Positions 34,093-42,492 of a stretch of DNA of 64,000 nucleotides are shown one piece after another; positions within the stretch are counted from its first letter, which is position 1, and every line of letters starts with the position of its first letter. The notes beneath the pieces are model-generated. The model was not told where the DNA came from. It searched no databases and saw only the letters and a program-made list of their open reading frames with translations. The position numbers and the translations under genes were made by a program. The stretch spans positions 60,124-124,123 of the forward strand of contig JAJEIE010000023.1 in assembly GCA_022827625.1 (NCBI GenBank). Reading direction: 5' to 3'. Source of the DNA: Candidatus Poribacteria bacterium (lineage in GTDB: Bacteria > Poribacteria > WGA-4E > WGA-3G).

Positions 34093-35119
34093 CTCGCACC
34101 CCCTTTTCCCCAGCGACCACTTCACCAATAAGGTAGGTAGACTCCCCCGAGGCGTTAAGAGACGACAGCGCAATATCAACATCATCTGGCGAAAGGACAA
34201 CGACCATCCCCACTCCCATATTGAAAACCCTGTACATCTCTTCGTTTTCAACGTCCCCTTTCGCCTGTAAAAACGGAAAAATAGCCGGAATCTCCCAACT
34301 CCCTTTTTGGATATCGGCGATACACCCATCGGGTAGGATCCGGAGTACATTCGCAGGGAGCCCACCGCCAGTGATATGCGCAAGTCCTTTAATCTCACAT
34401 ACCTCGCGGAGTGCCAATACAGATGTCACATAACTCTTGTGGGAGGCGAGGAGGGTCTCCCCAACTGTTTCTGAGAGTTCTGGAAGGTAGGTGTCAACGT
34501 CGTAGTTGCACCGCTCAAAGAGAATACGACGGACCAATGAAAAACCGTTGGTATGCAAACCTGCTGAACCCAATCCAATGAGTTTATCTCCGGGTGCAAT
34601 TCTACTACCAGTAATCACGCCTTTTCTTTCTACAACACCGACGATTGTGCCGACCAAATCGTATTCACCGACAGCGTAGAAATCCGGGAGTTCCGCGATT
34701 TCACCACCGATTAACGCGCAGCCAATCTTTCGGCAACCCGATGCCAAGCCCTCAATCACCTGCTCAATAACTGATGGCACCACTTTATTAATGCCGATAT
34801 AATCGAGAAAGAAAAGCGGCTCAGCACCCTGCACAACGATGTCATTTCCACAATGCGCGACAATATCAAAGCCGACGGTATCGTGGCGTGAGGCTTTAAA
34901 TGCAACTTTCAGTTTTGTGCCGACACTGTCTGTACTCGAGACGAGAACAGGTTCGTTGTAGGACTTGAGCGCGAATAAGCCGCCAAAACTTCCAACATCA
35001 CTGAGTACTTCGGGACGATAGGTCGTCTGAACCAGTCCTTTGAGGCGTTTTATCGCCTCGGCTTCGGCTGCAAACGAGACACCCGCATCGGCGTACGTCA
35101 ACGGCTTTTTATCTGCCAT
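34079..35119 (-). CDS. purM: Phosphoribosylformylglycinamidine cyclo-ligase
   Basis: The 346-residue PurM converts FGAM to AIR using ATP in purine biosynthesis. Motifs include TYADAGVSFAAEAEAI, STDSVGTKLKVAF, GADL-like ALIGGEIAELPDFY and HITGGGLPANVLRIL. ATG 35119 overlaps the end of the preceding small membrane protein by 11 nt. The gene ends overlapping the FliG-like start by 14 nt. It lies in a minus-strand run purF - small membrane protein - purM - FliG-like. Length and motifs match the family; the operon arrangement with purF is common. Confidence 0.95.
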   Translation of the reverse strand: MADKKPLTYADAGVSFAAEAEAIKRLKGLVQTTYRPEVLSDVGSFGGLFALKSYNEPVLVSSTDSVGTKLKVAFKASRHDTVGFDIVAHCGNDIVVQGAEPLFFLDYIGINKVVPSVIEQVIEGLASGCRKIGCALIGGEIAELPDFYAVGEYDLVGTIVGVVERKGVITGSRIAPGDKLIGLGSAGLHTNGFSLVRRILFERCNYDVDTYLPELSETVGETLLASHKSYVTSVLALREVCEIKGLAHITGGGLPANVLRILPDGCIADIQKGSWEIPAIFPFLQAKGDVENEEMYRVFNMGVGMVVVLSPDDVDIALSSLNASGESTYLIGEVVAGEKGVRGVTS

Positions 35120-35414
35120 CTGATTTCTCTTGTTCCTTCATTAATTGTTTGCGCAGCGGAGAAACGCTCTGCCGCGGTCTTAATAGGCTAATGACCAACA
35201 CAATTCCGCTAATAACCAAGGCAATGAGAACACCCATATCCTCAGCTTCACCCGGTGTCATACTCGGTCGTAATTTCCCAATCACAGACGGGAGAATCCT
35301 GCTCAGAATCATACCGAGAATCGCACACCCGAGCAAAGAGATGAGCGTATGCCGCCCTTGCGCCGTCCCTATCGGATTCGGTCTTTTCTGTTTACCACGT
35401 TGTCTATACTGCAT
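35109..35414 (-). CDS. Small membrane protein between purF and purM
   Basis: The 101-residue protein starts at ATG 35414 (MQYRQRGKQKR), with AAGGAAG 6 nt upstream. A longer in-frame start lies in the palindromic repeat at 35425-35441 and is rejected. It has a basic N-terminus, two membrane helices (about 20-40, LISLLGCAILGMILSRIL, and 59-77, MGVLIALVISGIVLVISLL), and a basic, charged C-terminal tail. No family is recognised. It overlaps purM by 11 nt, so it is translated with the purine genes. Its role is unknown. Confidence 0.65.
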   Translation of the reverse strand: MQYRQRGKQKRPNPIGTAQGRHTLISLLGCAILGMILSRILPSVIGKLRPSMTPGEAEDMGVLIALVISGIVLVISLLRPRQSVSPLRKQLMKEQEKSDGR

Positions 35415-35424
35415 AAAAATCTTC

Positions 35425-35441
35425 CTTGTAGCGCAACGCGC
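35425..35441. repeat. Short palindromic intergenic repeat
   Basis: TTGTAGCGCAACGCGCG at this position resembles the element at 11458-11520. It lies between purF and the small membrane protein gene. Confidence 0.4.
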
Positions 35442-35466
35442 GTTCAACGCATATCAAGACGCCGGG

Positions 35467-36876
35467 TTAATCCACAATTAGGGGCAGCTGCTCCGAAGGC
35501 TCGTCCACAAACGGGATTGGATATTCGCCATCAAAACAGGTGGTACAAAAGTCTTTCGATGCCTTCACCGAGTTGAGCATGCCATTGATGCTCAGATAAC
35601 CCAGACTGTCGGCACGAATGTATTTGCGGATCTCTTCAATCGTGTGTGAACTGGCAATCAACTCGCCACGTGTAGGGGTATCCACACCATAGAAACATGA
35701 AAATTTATTCGGGGGGGATGCAATACGGAGGTGGACAGCGGTCGCGCCGCCTTGCCGAACGATTTTGATGAGTTTCCTGCTATTTGTCCCACGCATAATT
35801 GAATCATCTACAAGCACGACCCGTTTGCCGCGAAGGACATCGCGTATCGGATTCAACTTTATTTTCACCATAAGTTCTCTGATATCCTGCGTGGGATTCA
35901 TAAAAGAGCGTCCAACGAAAGTATTTCGCGACAACCCTAAATCGAAAGGAATACCAGACTCCTCAGCATAGCCGAGGGCGGCAATCGTTGCCGAATCGGG
36001 GACCGGAATAACGACATCCGCTTTGATGGGATGTTCACGGGCGAGCTGCCTGCCAAACTCACGACGCGTGCTATTCACACTCTGACCGAACATCATACCA
36101 TCCGGACGCGCCAAATAGATATATTCAAAGATACACTGCGATAATTTCGGCTCTCTCCTACGAAAACGGAAGGACCCTACGCCGCGACGCGCAGAACGTA
36201 TAAATATCAACTCACCGGGTTCTACCTCACGTATCGGTTCCGCTTCAATTACATCAAGCGCACACGTTTCGGACGCAAGGACATAAGCATCATCCAGTTT
36301 ACCGAGCCAGAGCGGACGAAATCCATGTGCATCGCGCGCCCCTATGAGTGTATTTTTATCCATGCATACGAACGAGTAAGCCCCTTCAATACCCCGAAGT
36401 GCGTCAATAATCCTATTTTCCAGAACCTGCTTCCGCGAATGCGCGATGAGATGGAAAACGACCTCAGTATCCAGACTCGTGCTAAAGATTGAACCCGCAT
36501 TCTCCAGATGGTTCCGAATGTATGATGAATTGACAAGATTGCCGTTATGACCAAGCGCAAGAGGCCCCTGTTTATAATTCCGAACCAGCGGCTGCGCGTT
36601 CTCCAGTGTACTTTCCCCCGCTGTTGAATATCGGTTGTGCCCAATAGCGATATGACCATTGAGCCTCGCTAAAACCTCAGTCGTAAAGACAGAATGGACA
36701 AGCCCCATACCGTGGTGATACGTAAACTTTTCACCATCTGATGCAACAATCCCACTGCTCTCTTGTCCTCGATGCTGAAGGGCACGTAACCCCAAATAGG
36801 TTAACTCTACCGCTTTAGGGTGACCGAAAACACCGAAGACACCGCATTCGTCCTTTGGTTTATCATCATATTGCAT
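35467..36876 (-). CDS. purF: Amidophosphoribosyltransferase
   Basis: The 469-residue PurF catalyses the first committed step of purine synthesis, PRPP plus glutamine to phosphoribosylamine. The short propeptide MQYDDKPKDE is followed by the nucleophile in CGVFGVFG (Cys11), typical of the processed class. HNRYSTAGES and LGHNGNLVNS are glutaminase-domain motifs; VVLVDDSIMRGTNSRK is the PRPP-binding motif. Cysteines in FSCFYGVD and DFCTTCFDGEYP could bind an Fe-S cluster as in the B. subtilis type. It heads the purine run. The preceding gap contains copy 2 of the 85-nt repeat. Confidence 0.95.
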   Translation of the reverse strand: MQYDDKPKDECGVFGVFGHPKAVELTYLGLRALQHRGQESSGIVASDGEKFTYHHGMGLVHSVFTTEVLARLNGHIAIGHNRYSTAGESTLENAQPLVRNYKQGPLALGHNGNLVNSSYIRNHLENAGSIFSTSLDTEVVFHLIAHSRKQVLENRIIDALRGIEGAYSFVCMDKNTLIGARDAHGFRPLWLGKLDDAYVLASETCALDVIEAEPIREVEPGELIFIRSARRGVGSFRFRRREPKLSQCIFEYIYLARPDGMMFGQSVNSTRREFGRQLAREHPIKADVVIPVPDSATIAALGYAEESGIPFDLGLSRNTFVGRSFMNPTQDIRELMVKIKLNPIRDVLRGKRVVLVDDSIMRGTNSRKLIKIVRQGGATAVHLRIASPPNKFSCFYGVDTPTRGELIASSHTIEEIRKYIRADSLGYLSINGMLNSVKASKDFCTTCFDGEYPIPFVDEPSEQLPLIVD

Positions 36877-36937
36877 TTTTTTTTAATTGCTCCTGGGCTG
36901 CTGCGTCCGATGTCCTTGCAGATTCCAAATTGTTAAA

Positions 36938-37026
36938 AAACCATTTGTAACCTGAAGCAAGTTCTCTACTAAATTTTAGATCGGGACGGACAATGGACAC
37001 CCCGCTCAGATTTAATAGGTAAAAAT
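36938..37026 (+). repeat. Dispersed intergenic repeat of about 85 nt, copy 2
   Basis: This matches 12880-12965 in the same orientation; shared blocks are ATTTTAGATCGGG, GGACACCCCGCTCAGA and a GTAAAAATAT-like end. It lies between the 180-residue membrane protein gene and purF. Confidence 0.8.
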
Positions 37027-37028
37027 AT

Positions 37029-37571
37029 CTATCCGTGTTCTGCGCTGATTTCGGTATTGTCGGCAGCCGCCAACCTGTATCCCAATATCGCGCCGATGGG
37101 AACAGCAAGAATATACCAAATCTCGACCGGCAAACCCAGCGACACCCACCCGCGCATCGGGAGCGAAACGACATACGCGAGTGCCTTAAGCACCGGAAGC
37201 AGCAACGCCAGAATAAGGTTCGGTCTACCAAATATCTCCCACGGCACATTAAGCAAGGCAAGCAAACCGACGACAGCTGGCGGACCCAAAAATGCACCTG
37301 AGTAAAGCGGTTTTAAGGGGATGTTAACACCGAATCTTTGGCTCACAAAGCGTATACCTTGGCTCGCCCCCACAACCACCGTTCCGTACCAGACACTCAA
37401 GGAAATGAGGAGCAGCAAACCGACCCAGAAGCCGTGGCGGATCCGATCCCCGAGCAGCACTTGCCAAATAAAATTCTCAATTACCAACAAGCAGATCCAA
37501 CCGCCTAACAGTCCAACAATACTTCCAGCAGCAATTTGCCCAAGGGTTAATGTGACACTACTTTTTTTCAT
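37029..37571 (-). CDS. Integral membrane protein of unknown function
   Basis: The 180-residue protein starts at ATG 37571 with GGAGT close upstream. It has about five hydrophobic segments, such as QIAAGSIVGLLGGWICLLVIE, FWVGLLLLISLSVWYGTVVV, FLGPPAVVGLLALLNVPW, ILALLLPVLKALAYVV and IWYILAVPIGAILGYRL. Several Gly and Pro residues interrupt the helices. No catalytic motif or family is recognised. It could be a small permease-like or envelope protein. It precedes purF on the same strand, separated by a repeat, so co-transcription is possible. Confidence 0.65.
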   Translation of the reverse strand: MKKSSVTLTLGQIAAGSIVGLLGGWICLLVIENFIWQVLLGDRIRHGFWVGLLLLISLSVWYGTVVVGASQGIRFVSQRFGVNIPLKPLYSGAFLGPPAVVGLLALLNVPWEIFGRPNLILALLLPVLKALAYVVSLPMRGWVSLGLPVEIWYILAVPIGAILGYRLAAADNTEISAEHG

Positions 37572-37680
37572 ACACTCCGACTCTTTAAAAAAAATAATTT
37601 AAATTTAACTCTATTGTACCATTATGCAACATAAATGTCAAAAAAATCTTTTTTCTTATAGAAAAGTGAAAAAAATGACA

Positions 37681-37709
37681 TTGACCAAACGCTGAATATC
37701 TGATAGAAT
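37681..37709 (+). promoter_or_regulatory. Predicted sigma70-type promoter for the second PhyH gene
   Basis: TTGACC (37681-37686), a 17-nt spacer and TAGAAT (37704-37709) stand about 60 nt upstream of the ATG at 37770. The rest of the 198-nt gap is AT-rich with poly-A/T tracts. Confidence 0.6.
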
Positions 37710-37769
37710 GATAGCACGCAGCGTTTACGGTAAGCAACCAGCTCCGATAAAGTATTTAAGGACTGACCT

Positions 37770-38642
37770 ATGAAAGAATATTTGGAAATTCAAAAACCTG
37801 AACTTAGTTATACCTATGAGTTTGGGATCGATCAGCTCTCTCTCATGTCAGAATGTCTGGAGGCACACGGCTTTGCGATTATCAAAGATGTTTTGTCTCC
37901 TGAATTAGTTGACAGTTTAAAACAGGCGGTCTTTGACGGCACGGATCCGAAAAGAGAGTTGAAACCGGGAGAAAGTCGGACCCGACACGCTTGGGTTGAG
38001 TCTGGACCGGGAGCTTGGCAACTCTTGGAACACGCACCGTTTATGAAAATCCATCGGCATCTGATTGGGACCGAGGAAATGACTGTCCACCGGTCTGCCG
38101 CTATCATACGGATGCCTGGGTCTCAACCGGTTTCATGGCATACCGACTGGTGCGGATTTTCAACGGATACACCGAAGAATTCGGGGGATGTACTAAATCG
38201 TGGACTCTGGCCCTCTGGCAAATGGTTCTACCTGACGGGTTCTCGCCCGGAACACGGTGGGCTGTGCGTAATTGAGGATTCTCACGTGGAAAACTGGAAG
38301 GGACCTGAAGGTTTTAAGATGACAGGGGACAGACGCTCCTTTTACAAGGAAGGCGAAGCAGAAAAAGCGTATGTCGGGTTTGATATTCCGGGATTGGTGC
38401 CGTTGTTTACGAATCCGGGGGACATGATCGTATTTGCGCATCGGACCTATCACGGTGCATTCCCGAACCAGATTGACGAGATCCGGCTGTCGTGTGCGAT
38501 CGGTTTTCGGAGTCGGGACCATCACATTGATATTCCGTGGGAGATTCCAGAAGAAGGCAAACAGTTTTTAGCGGACTTACCGCCGCAATTCCACCAATAC
38601 ACGCAGGGGTATACCAGCATTGATTTGGCTTGGCGGGGGTAG
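37770..38642 (+). CDS. Phytanoyl-CoA dioxygenase (PhyH) family protein
   Basis: The 290-residue product has the PhyH pattern: LEAHGFAIIKDVLSPELVDSLKQAV at the N-terminus, iron ligands in VSWHTDWCGF (His and Asp) and the distal His in FAHRTYHGAFPNQ. It is distinct from the PhyH at 24171. Its own promoter is visible and the neighbouring genes run the other way, so it is a single-gene unit. The substrate is not predictable from sequence. Confidence 0.83.
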   Translation: MKEYLEIQKPELSYTYEFGIDQLSLMSECLEAHGFAIIKDVLSPELVDSLKQAVFDGTDPKRELKPGESRTRHAWVESGPGAWQLLEHAPFMKIHRHLIGTEEMTVHRSAAIIRMPGSQPVSWHTDWCGFSTDTPKNSGDVLNRGLWPSGKWFYLTGSRPEHGGLCVIEDSHVENWKGPEGFKMTGDRRSFYKEGEAEKAYVGFDIPGLVPLFTNPGDMIVFAHRTYHGAFPNQIDEIRLSCAIGFRSRDHHIDIPWEIPEEGKQFLADLPPQFHQYTQGYTSIDLAWRG

Positions 38643-38670
38643 CTGTCCAAATCGCGGATTATTGTTAATT

Positions 38671-39213
38671 TTAATAACCTTTTTCAACAAGGCGGCGATG
38701 TGATTCAGGGGGTACCCCATTTTGGAGCCAAGCGATAGGTTGTTCTTCTGCCCTATCAGGATTTACCCAAATGATGTCTCGGATTTCGCGAACTTGTTGG
38801 GACGCTCGGGCGAAAAGTCCTCGGATGGCTTCATCACGTGAAATGATAATCTGATCAGTTGCAAGTGCTGCTCCGAGAAGGTGAAAATCCTTTAGCATCG
38901 CGTTGATGTCTTCTTCCCGAACCGCCGTTGCTTCAATTTCGTCGTACAACGCTTTATTTTCTGGAAGTTCGATATAGTGGAATCTTTTTGTAGCAATCAT
39001 ATTTCCTAACCATTCGGCTGCAAAATTTGATTGATGCTCATCCCACTCCTCGGATAATTCATAAGTCATCACAACGCGGTGTGAGGATTCATCTCGAAAA
39101 GTTTCAAGAAATTCGGTGCAATTGATTGATACCGGCGCAGTTGCCCCTGCACCACCGGCGGCACGCGCAACCGAGGCGTTCACAACGATCCTTTTTAAAC
39201 CTCTTGCGCGCAT
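38671..39213 (-). CDS. PIN-like domain protein paired with the upstream ATPase
   Basis: The 180-residue protein starts at ATG 39213, one base after the stop of the ATPase gene. It resembles a degenerate PIN nuclease: IVVNASVARAAGG at the N-terminus (the Asp of usual PIN first strands is Asn here), a central TEFLETF, and LLGAALATDQIIISRDE in the position of the third acidic motif. It lacks a signal peptide. PIN proteins paired with AAA-type ATPases occur in toxin and defence contexts. The role here is inferred, not shown. Confidence 0.6.
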   Translation of the reverse strand: MRARGLKRIVVNASVARAAGGAGATAPVSINCTEFLETFRDESSHRVVMTYELSEEWDEHQSNFAAEWLGNMIATKRFHYIELPENKALYDEIEATAVREEDINAMLKDFHLLGAALATDQIIISRDEAIRGLFARASQQVREIRDIIWVNPDRAEEQPIAWLQNGVPPESHRRLVEKGY

Positions 39214-39214
39214 A

Positions 39215-40498
39215 CTATGTCCCTTTAATGAAACGCGACCGTGCCGCCTTTATGTAACCGCTTTGCGCGTGGAGACTAACATCTGCAAAATCTATCGGCC
39301 AATCGCCGTAGGCTCCTGCATTGTCTAAGTCCACACTATTAACCGCTGTTACGCCATCTTTGCTCCGTGAAAACCAGTGGAACTTGACTAACTCTGGTGA
39401 GAGGTCTCCTTCCGCGACAAGCGTTTGAATCCCTAAAAGTAGCAGCGAACTATGCGTTTCAACAACGACGCGTACGCCTCGTTTCGCTGCGTCCGCCAGC
39501 ACTTGTGCTAAGGCAACCTGGGCGCGAGGGTGGAGGTGGAGCTCGGGCTGTTCAATATAAACTAACTGCCCTTGTTCCGCTGCAGTCAGTGCTACTATAA
39601 CTGGTAAGACTTGGGAAATACCAATCCCTACATCGGCAATGTTAACCATGTCGGTCCCGCCAGTCCTATCATGCGGAAGACGGCCGACTTGAACCTCAAT
39701 ACCGACATCACCAACTTTTTGGGTGCTGACTTTTCCTGTTAATCCAAGAACATGAAGGGCATCGCCTAACGTTTTCAGGCGTTCATTTTTTGTCTCCTGC
39801 CACTCGTGAATGATGCTCGCAGCATAATGTTCAAACCTACCAGGATACCACGGGCCGGTGCTAGTGAGGTTGTAGAAGGGTGCCGGATTGCCACGTAATC
39901 CCGGAAGATAGACACTGTTGACGATATTGAATGCGGCATCATGAGTAAAGTTAAGATGCTTATCGCCACCTTCAGATTCCAGGTATAAAAAACATCCTGA
40001 ACGCTTCACTACGTCAAAATCCTCAAACACCGAATCTTCATCATCTAACAATTTGATTTCTTCAGGCGGCATCTCAGGATACAATGTGAAATGCTTAGGC
40101 GGCGATGTTTGATCCCCCTCTAATGTTCCTCTGGTCATTTCGCCAATTTCAATCCCGCCTGACCCTTTTCTAAAAGTCGTTCTTACTAAGTTGGAACGAT
40201 CAGTCTCTATCTGGATATGAAAACGATCCACTCTTTTCTCAGTAGTTAATTTGGAAAAGAATTGATCTGCCAAAGTGAATTGAACATTCGGTCCATCAAT
40301 CTTTAGAGGTCCTGGATCGTACGGGGCATTTAGTGTTTGTTTCAGCATTAACAGCGGCTGCATGATACTGGATTTCCCAGAACTGTTGGCACCGGCAAGG
40401 ACCGTCAACGGACAGATGTCAATCGCACACTCCTCCGCTATCGACTTGAAACCCTTCACGGCTATCTTAGTGATGCCAGTTCTCTGTTCTTCAGACAT
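39215..40498 (-). CDS. AAA/ABC-type ATPase (AAA_15/DUF3696 family)
   Basis: The 427-residue ATPase starts at ATG 40498 (MSEEQRTGITK). Walker A is AGANSSGKSS (residues 35-44) within an RecF/SMC-like N-terminus (ITKIAVKGFKSIAEECAID). The Walker B-like region is VYIEQPELHLHPRAQ, followed by VVVETHSSLLL with the H-loop. The C-terminus NAGAYGDWPIDFADV resembles the DUF3696 tail. Such proteins act in overcoming lysogenization defect (OLD)-like or defence modules. It is tightly coupled to the PIN-like gene downstream and stands next to a toxin-antitoxin pair. Twin 12-bp repeats precede it. Confidence 0.8.
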   Translation of the reverse strand: MSEEQRTGITKIAVKGFKSIAEECAIDICPLTVLAGANSSGKSSIMQPLLMLKQTLNAPYDPGPLKIDGPNVQFTLADQFFSKLTTEKRVDRFHIQIETDRSNLVRTTFRKGSGGIEIGEMTRGTLEGDQTSPPKHFTLYPEMPPEEIKLLDDEDSVFEDFDVVKRSGCFLYLESEGGDKHLNFTHDAAFNIVNSVYLPGLRGNPAPFYNLTSTGPWYPGRFEHYAASIIHEWQETKNERLKTLGDALHVLGLTGKVSTQKVGDVGIEVQVGRLPHDRTGGTDMVNIADVGIGISQVLPVIVALTAAEQGQLVYIEQPELHLHPRAQVALAQVLADAAKRGVRVVVETHSSLLLLGIQTLVAEGDLSPELVKFHWFSRSKDGVTAVNSVDLDNAGAYGDWPIDFADVSLHAQSGYIKAARSRFIKGT

Positions 40499-40526
40499 GT
40501 AAGACCTGCCTTTTATATTTGTGTAG

Positions 40527-40557
40527 TTAATCACGCAATTAATCACGCAATTAATCG
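40527..40557. repeat. Two tandem 12-bp direct repeats upstream of the ATPase gene
   Basis: TTAATCACGCAA occurs at 40527-40538 and 40539-40550, followed by a partial third copy (TTAATC). They lie 29 nt upstream of the ATPase start and touch the end of the frameshifted toxin gene. They could be an operator for autoregulation. Confidence 0.6.
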
Positions 40558-40861
40558 ATTACCTGCTCGTCCACTTTTCGGATGTCCCTAATTCCCCTGC
40601 CTTTTCCTACTGCAGTCAATAGCCCTTTGTCTGTTAAATCCTTTCGGTAATGAAACGAATATTCCCGATCCGATAACGATAGAGTTCTTTTGTTCTACCC
40701 CGCAGTCGCCTGATTGTCGTAGGATTTTCGTGATGAAACGGAGAGTGGGTGATATATTCAAAAGCGGTATTAATCCGTTCCCCTGTTGCCTGATCTCGCC
40801 GCTTGATAAAGTTTTCGATTTTTCTTGAAAGAGGCTCAAGCGTGAATGGCTGATGGTTCAC
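40551..40861 (-). pseudogene. RelE/ParE-family toxin, frameshifted
   Basis: The gene starts at GTG 40861, overlapping the antitoxin stop as GTGA. The first 75 codons read VNHQPFTLEPLSRKIENFI, TTIRRLRGR and ELYRYRIGNIRF, a RelE/ParE-like sequence that then stops at 40634. In another frame directly after GNIRF, 33 codons (40551-40651) read HYRKDLTDKGLLTAVGKGRG, then IRDIRKV and a natural end. This is the expected C-terminus. Restoring one T in the TTT run (plus-strand AAA at 40653-40655) joins the frames. It is probably inactivated by a one-base deletion, or there is a sequencing error. Confidence 0.75.
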
Positions 40862-41187
40862 AGCCCAATCTCCTTCTTGATCTGTGACCACGGTTTTCCA
40901 CCGCCAGCATCCAATTCTTGTTCTGCCTCAGCAATATCTGCCAAGACATCCGGTTCTGAATTGATCAGTGCTGTTTCGCGCCAATCAGCGAGAAAAGCAG
41001 AAAGTGTTGTCGCGTTTTCTTTCCCTTCCGAGATCCGTGTTACCAACTCGAGCAATTCCTCGAAAAACTCAACAAGCTCTTCTGGTTCCAACCACTCGTG
41101 CCAATCATAGTGTTTTGAAGCAGTCACGGATTTAACGAATAATTGACCGCTGATGAGGTGTCCAACGACAAGTTTGGGCTTTTCCAT
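40858..41187 (-). CDS. Antitoxin of the RelE/ParE-type pair
   Basis: The 109-residue protein starts at ATG 41187 with GGAGA about 7 nt upstream and its stop overlaps the toxin GTG by 4 nt, the classic coupling of antitoxin-toxin pairs. It is acidic, with helical EELVEFFEELLELVTRISEG, a W-rich YDWHEWL segment and a C-terminal ELDAGGGKPWSQIKKEIGL, which resembles the short linear tails that wrap toxins. No standard DNA-binding domain is obvious. If the toxin is indeed dead, this gene may be free to decay. Confidence 0.65.
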   Translation of the reverse strand: MEKPKLVVGHLISGQLFVKSVTASKHYDWHEWLEPEELVEFFEELLELVTRISEGKENATTLSAFLADWRETALINSEPDVLADIAEAEQELDAGGGKPWSQIKKEIGL

Positions 41188-41224
41188 CTGAAGTCTCCGT
41201 GTGTGTCGGTGTTAGGTTTAGGCA

Positions 41225-41253
41225 AATTATACACGATATATTGATGAGATTCA
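41225..41253 (-). promoter_or_regulatory. Predicted promoter of the toxin-antitoxin pair
   Basis: On the minus strand TTGAAT (41248-41253), a 17-nt spacer and TATAAT (41225-41230) form a strong promoter about 40 nt upstream of the antitoxin ATG. Confidence 0.7.
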
Positions 41254-41286
41254 AACATTTTTTTTTCGTAAACCCACGGCTATTTA

Positions 41287-42191
41287 TGGTGGATCCCACA
41301 AATAAGTAGACAGTTTCTGGTATTGGTGGTATCCTATGGATCTTGTGGCATATTCATTAGATTTACGTAAACGCGTTTTAGATTTTATTGAAGCTGGCGG
41401 TGGTAAGACCGAAGCGAGTCGGCGTTTTTCTGTCGCACGTCCAACGCTCTATAAATGGTTGAATGCTGATGATCCTTTGAAACCTCAGAAACCCGGTCCG
41501 CGTCGCCCCCGAAGTCTTGATCCTGATGCGCTGAGAAAACATGTCGCTGATTTTCCAGACCAGACCTACTCCGAACGCGCTACTCATTTTGGTGTCTCAA
41601 AATCTTGTGTCCATTATGGTCTGAAACGTATCGGTTGCACTCGAAAAAAAAAGTCTCGGCTATAAGGAGCGATGTCCGAAGCAACGCAAACTTTATCGTC
41701 AGCGACTCACCGGGGTTGAGAGCGAGGGTAAATCGTTAGTTTATGTCGATGAAGCCGGATTTCGTTCTGAAAGTTTCAGACGTTATGCCTATGCGCGCCG
41801 CGGTGAATGTGTGCTTGGCTTGATATCGAGTCAACGGACTCGGACGATGACTTTGCTCGCTGCACGTATAGAGAAGACCTTGACCGCAACAAAGTTGGTG
41901 CAAGGGGGTCGTAAAGCCACAGATTTCAATGACTGGTTAGCTGAAACGTTATGTCCACGGTTGTCTTCAAATCACGTTGTGATAATGGACAATGCGCGTC
42001 TGCACAAGACCGCACGCACACGAGAACTCATAGAAGCCACGGGTGCCGAACTGATGTTTTTACCCCCTTATTCGCCAGATTATAATCCCATAGAACATGA
42101 TTTTGCCAATATCAAACGAAAACGTGAATATCACCCAGAAAAGTCCGTTGAGGATATTATTCAAATGTCTAATTAATTTTTGAATCTACCA
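41287..42191 (+). mobile_element. IS630-type insertion sequence
   Basis: The element of 905 bp is bounded by imperfect terminal inverted repeats: including the flanking TA, 21 of 27 bases agree between 41285-41311 and the reverse complement of 42167-42193. It is flanked by a TA dinucleotide duplication at 41285-41286 and 42192-42193, the target-site duplication of this family. It encodes a DDE transposase in two frames. Confidence 0.85.
41336..42176 (+). CDS. IS630-family transposase in two overlapping frames
   Basis: Frame 1 (41336-41665) encodes the N-terminal helix-turn-helix (EASRRFSVARPTLYKWLN). At a run of nine A's (41644-41652) the coding frame changes by +1, and continues SLGYKERCPKQRKLYRQ to the end at 42176. 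The DDE triad is complete: D in VYVDEAGF, D in IMDNARLH and E in YNPIEHD, with 34 residues between the second D and E (DD34E). Because all catalytic residues survive, the A9 run probably allows slippage to make the full transposase rather than marking decay. Without slippage only the 109-residue N-terminal part is made. Confidence 0.85.
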
Positions 42192-42234
42192 TAGTTTTCA
42201 TTTTTTTAGGTGTTTTTGATCCTCCAGACTGGTA

Positions 42235-42255
42235 GGAGCGGTTTGTAACCGCTCC
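42235..42255. repeat. Perfect intergenic hairpin
   Basis: GGAGCGGTT (42235-42243) and AACCGCTCC (42247-42255) are perfect reverse complements around TGT. The same TTTGTAA centre is seen in the hairpin at 49292-49306. It lies 43 nt beyond the IS630 end. Confidence 0.7.
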
Positions 42256-42329
42256 GGCTCTTAGAAAAGCACCTTCAAACATCAATAAATTCTTAAAACT
42301 AAACGACCCTGGTATTCAATAAAAAAGAC

Positions 42330-42358
42330 TTGTATCTTTTCTCTGAAAATGTTATATT
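42330..42358 (+). promoter_or_regulatory. Predicted promoter of the ThuA gene
   Basis: TTGTAT (42330-42335), a 17-nt spacer and TATATT (42353-42358). It precedes a leader with hairpins GGTGG/CCACC (about 42376-42388) and CTCCC/GGGAG (about 42388-42401). This fills most of the 299-nt gap between the IS and the gene. Confidence 0.5.
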
Positions 42359-42492
42359 ACTTATGCACAGTGGCGGTGGATACCACCTCCCGCTTGGGAG
42401 TGCCACCACTCCTTTTGATAGCGGTATCCCCATGTATAAAGGAACACTCTGTATCTCAGAGAAAAAATCAAAGTCAAACCGAGGAGGCTCTC

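Noticed and set aside
34093..34398. N-terminal extension of the FliG-like gene
   Set aside because: It lies wholly inside purM in another frame and has low-quality composition.
40588..40839. Separate small gene overlapping the toxin
   Set aside because: It is an alternative frame of the frameshifted toxin and its sequence does not resemble a protein family.
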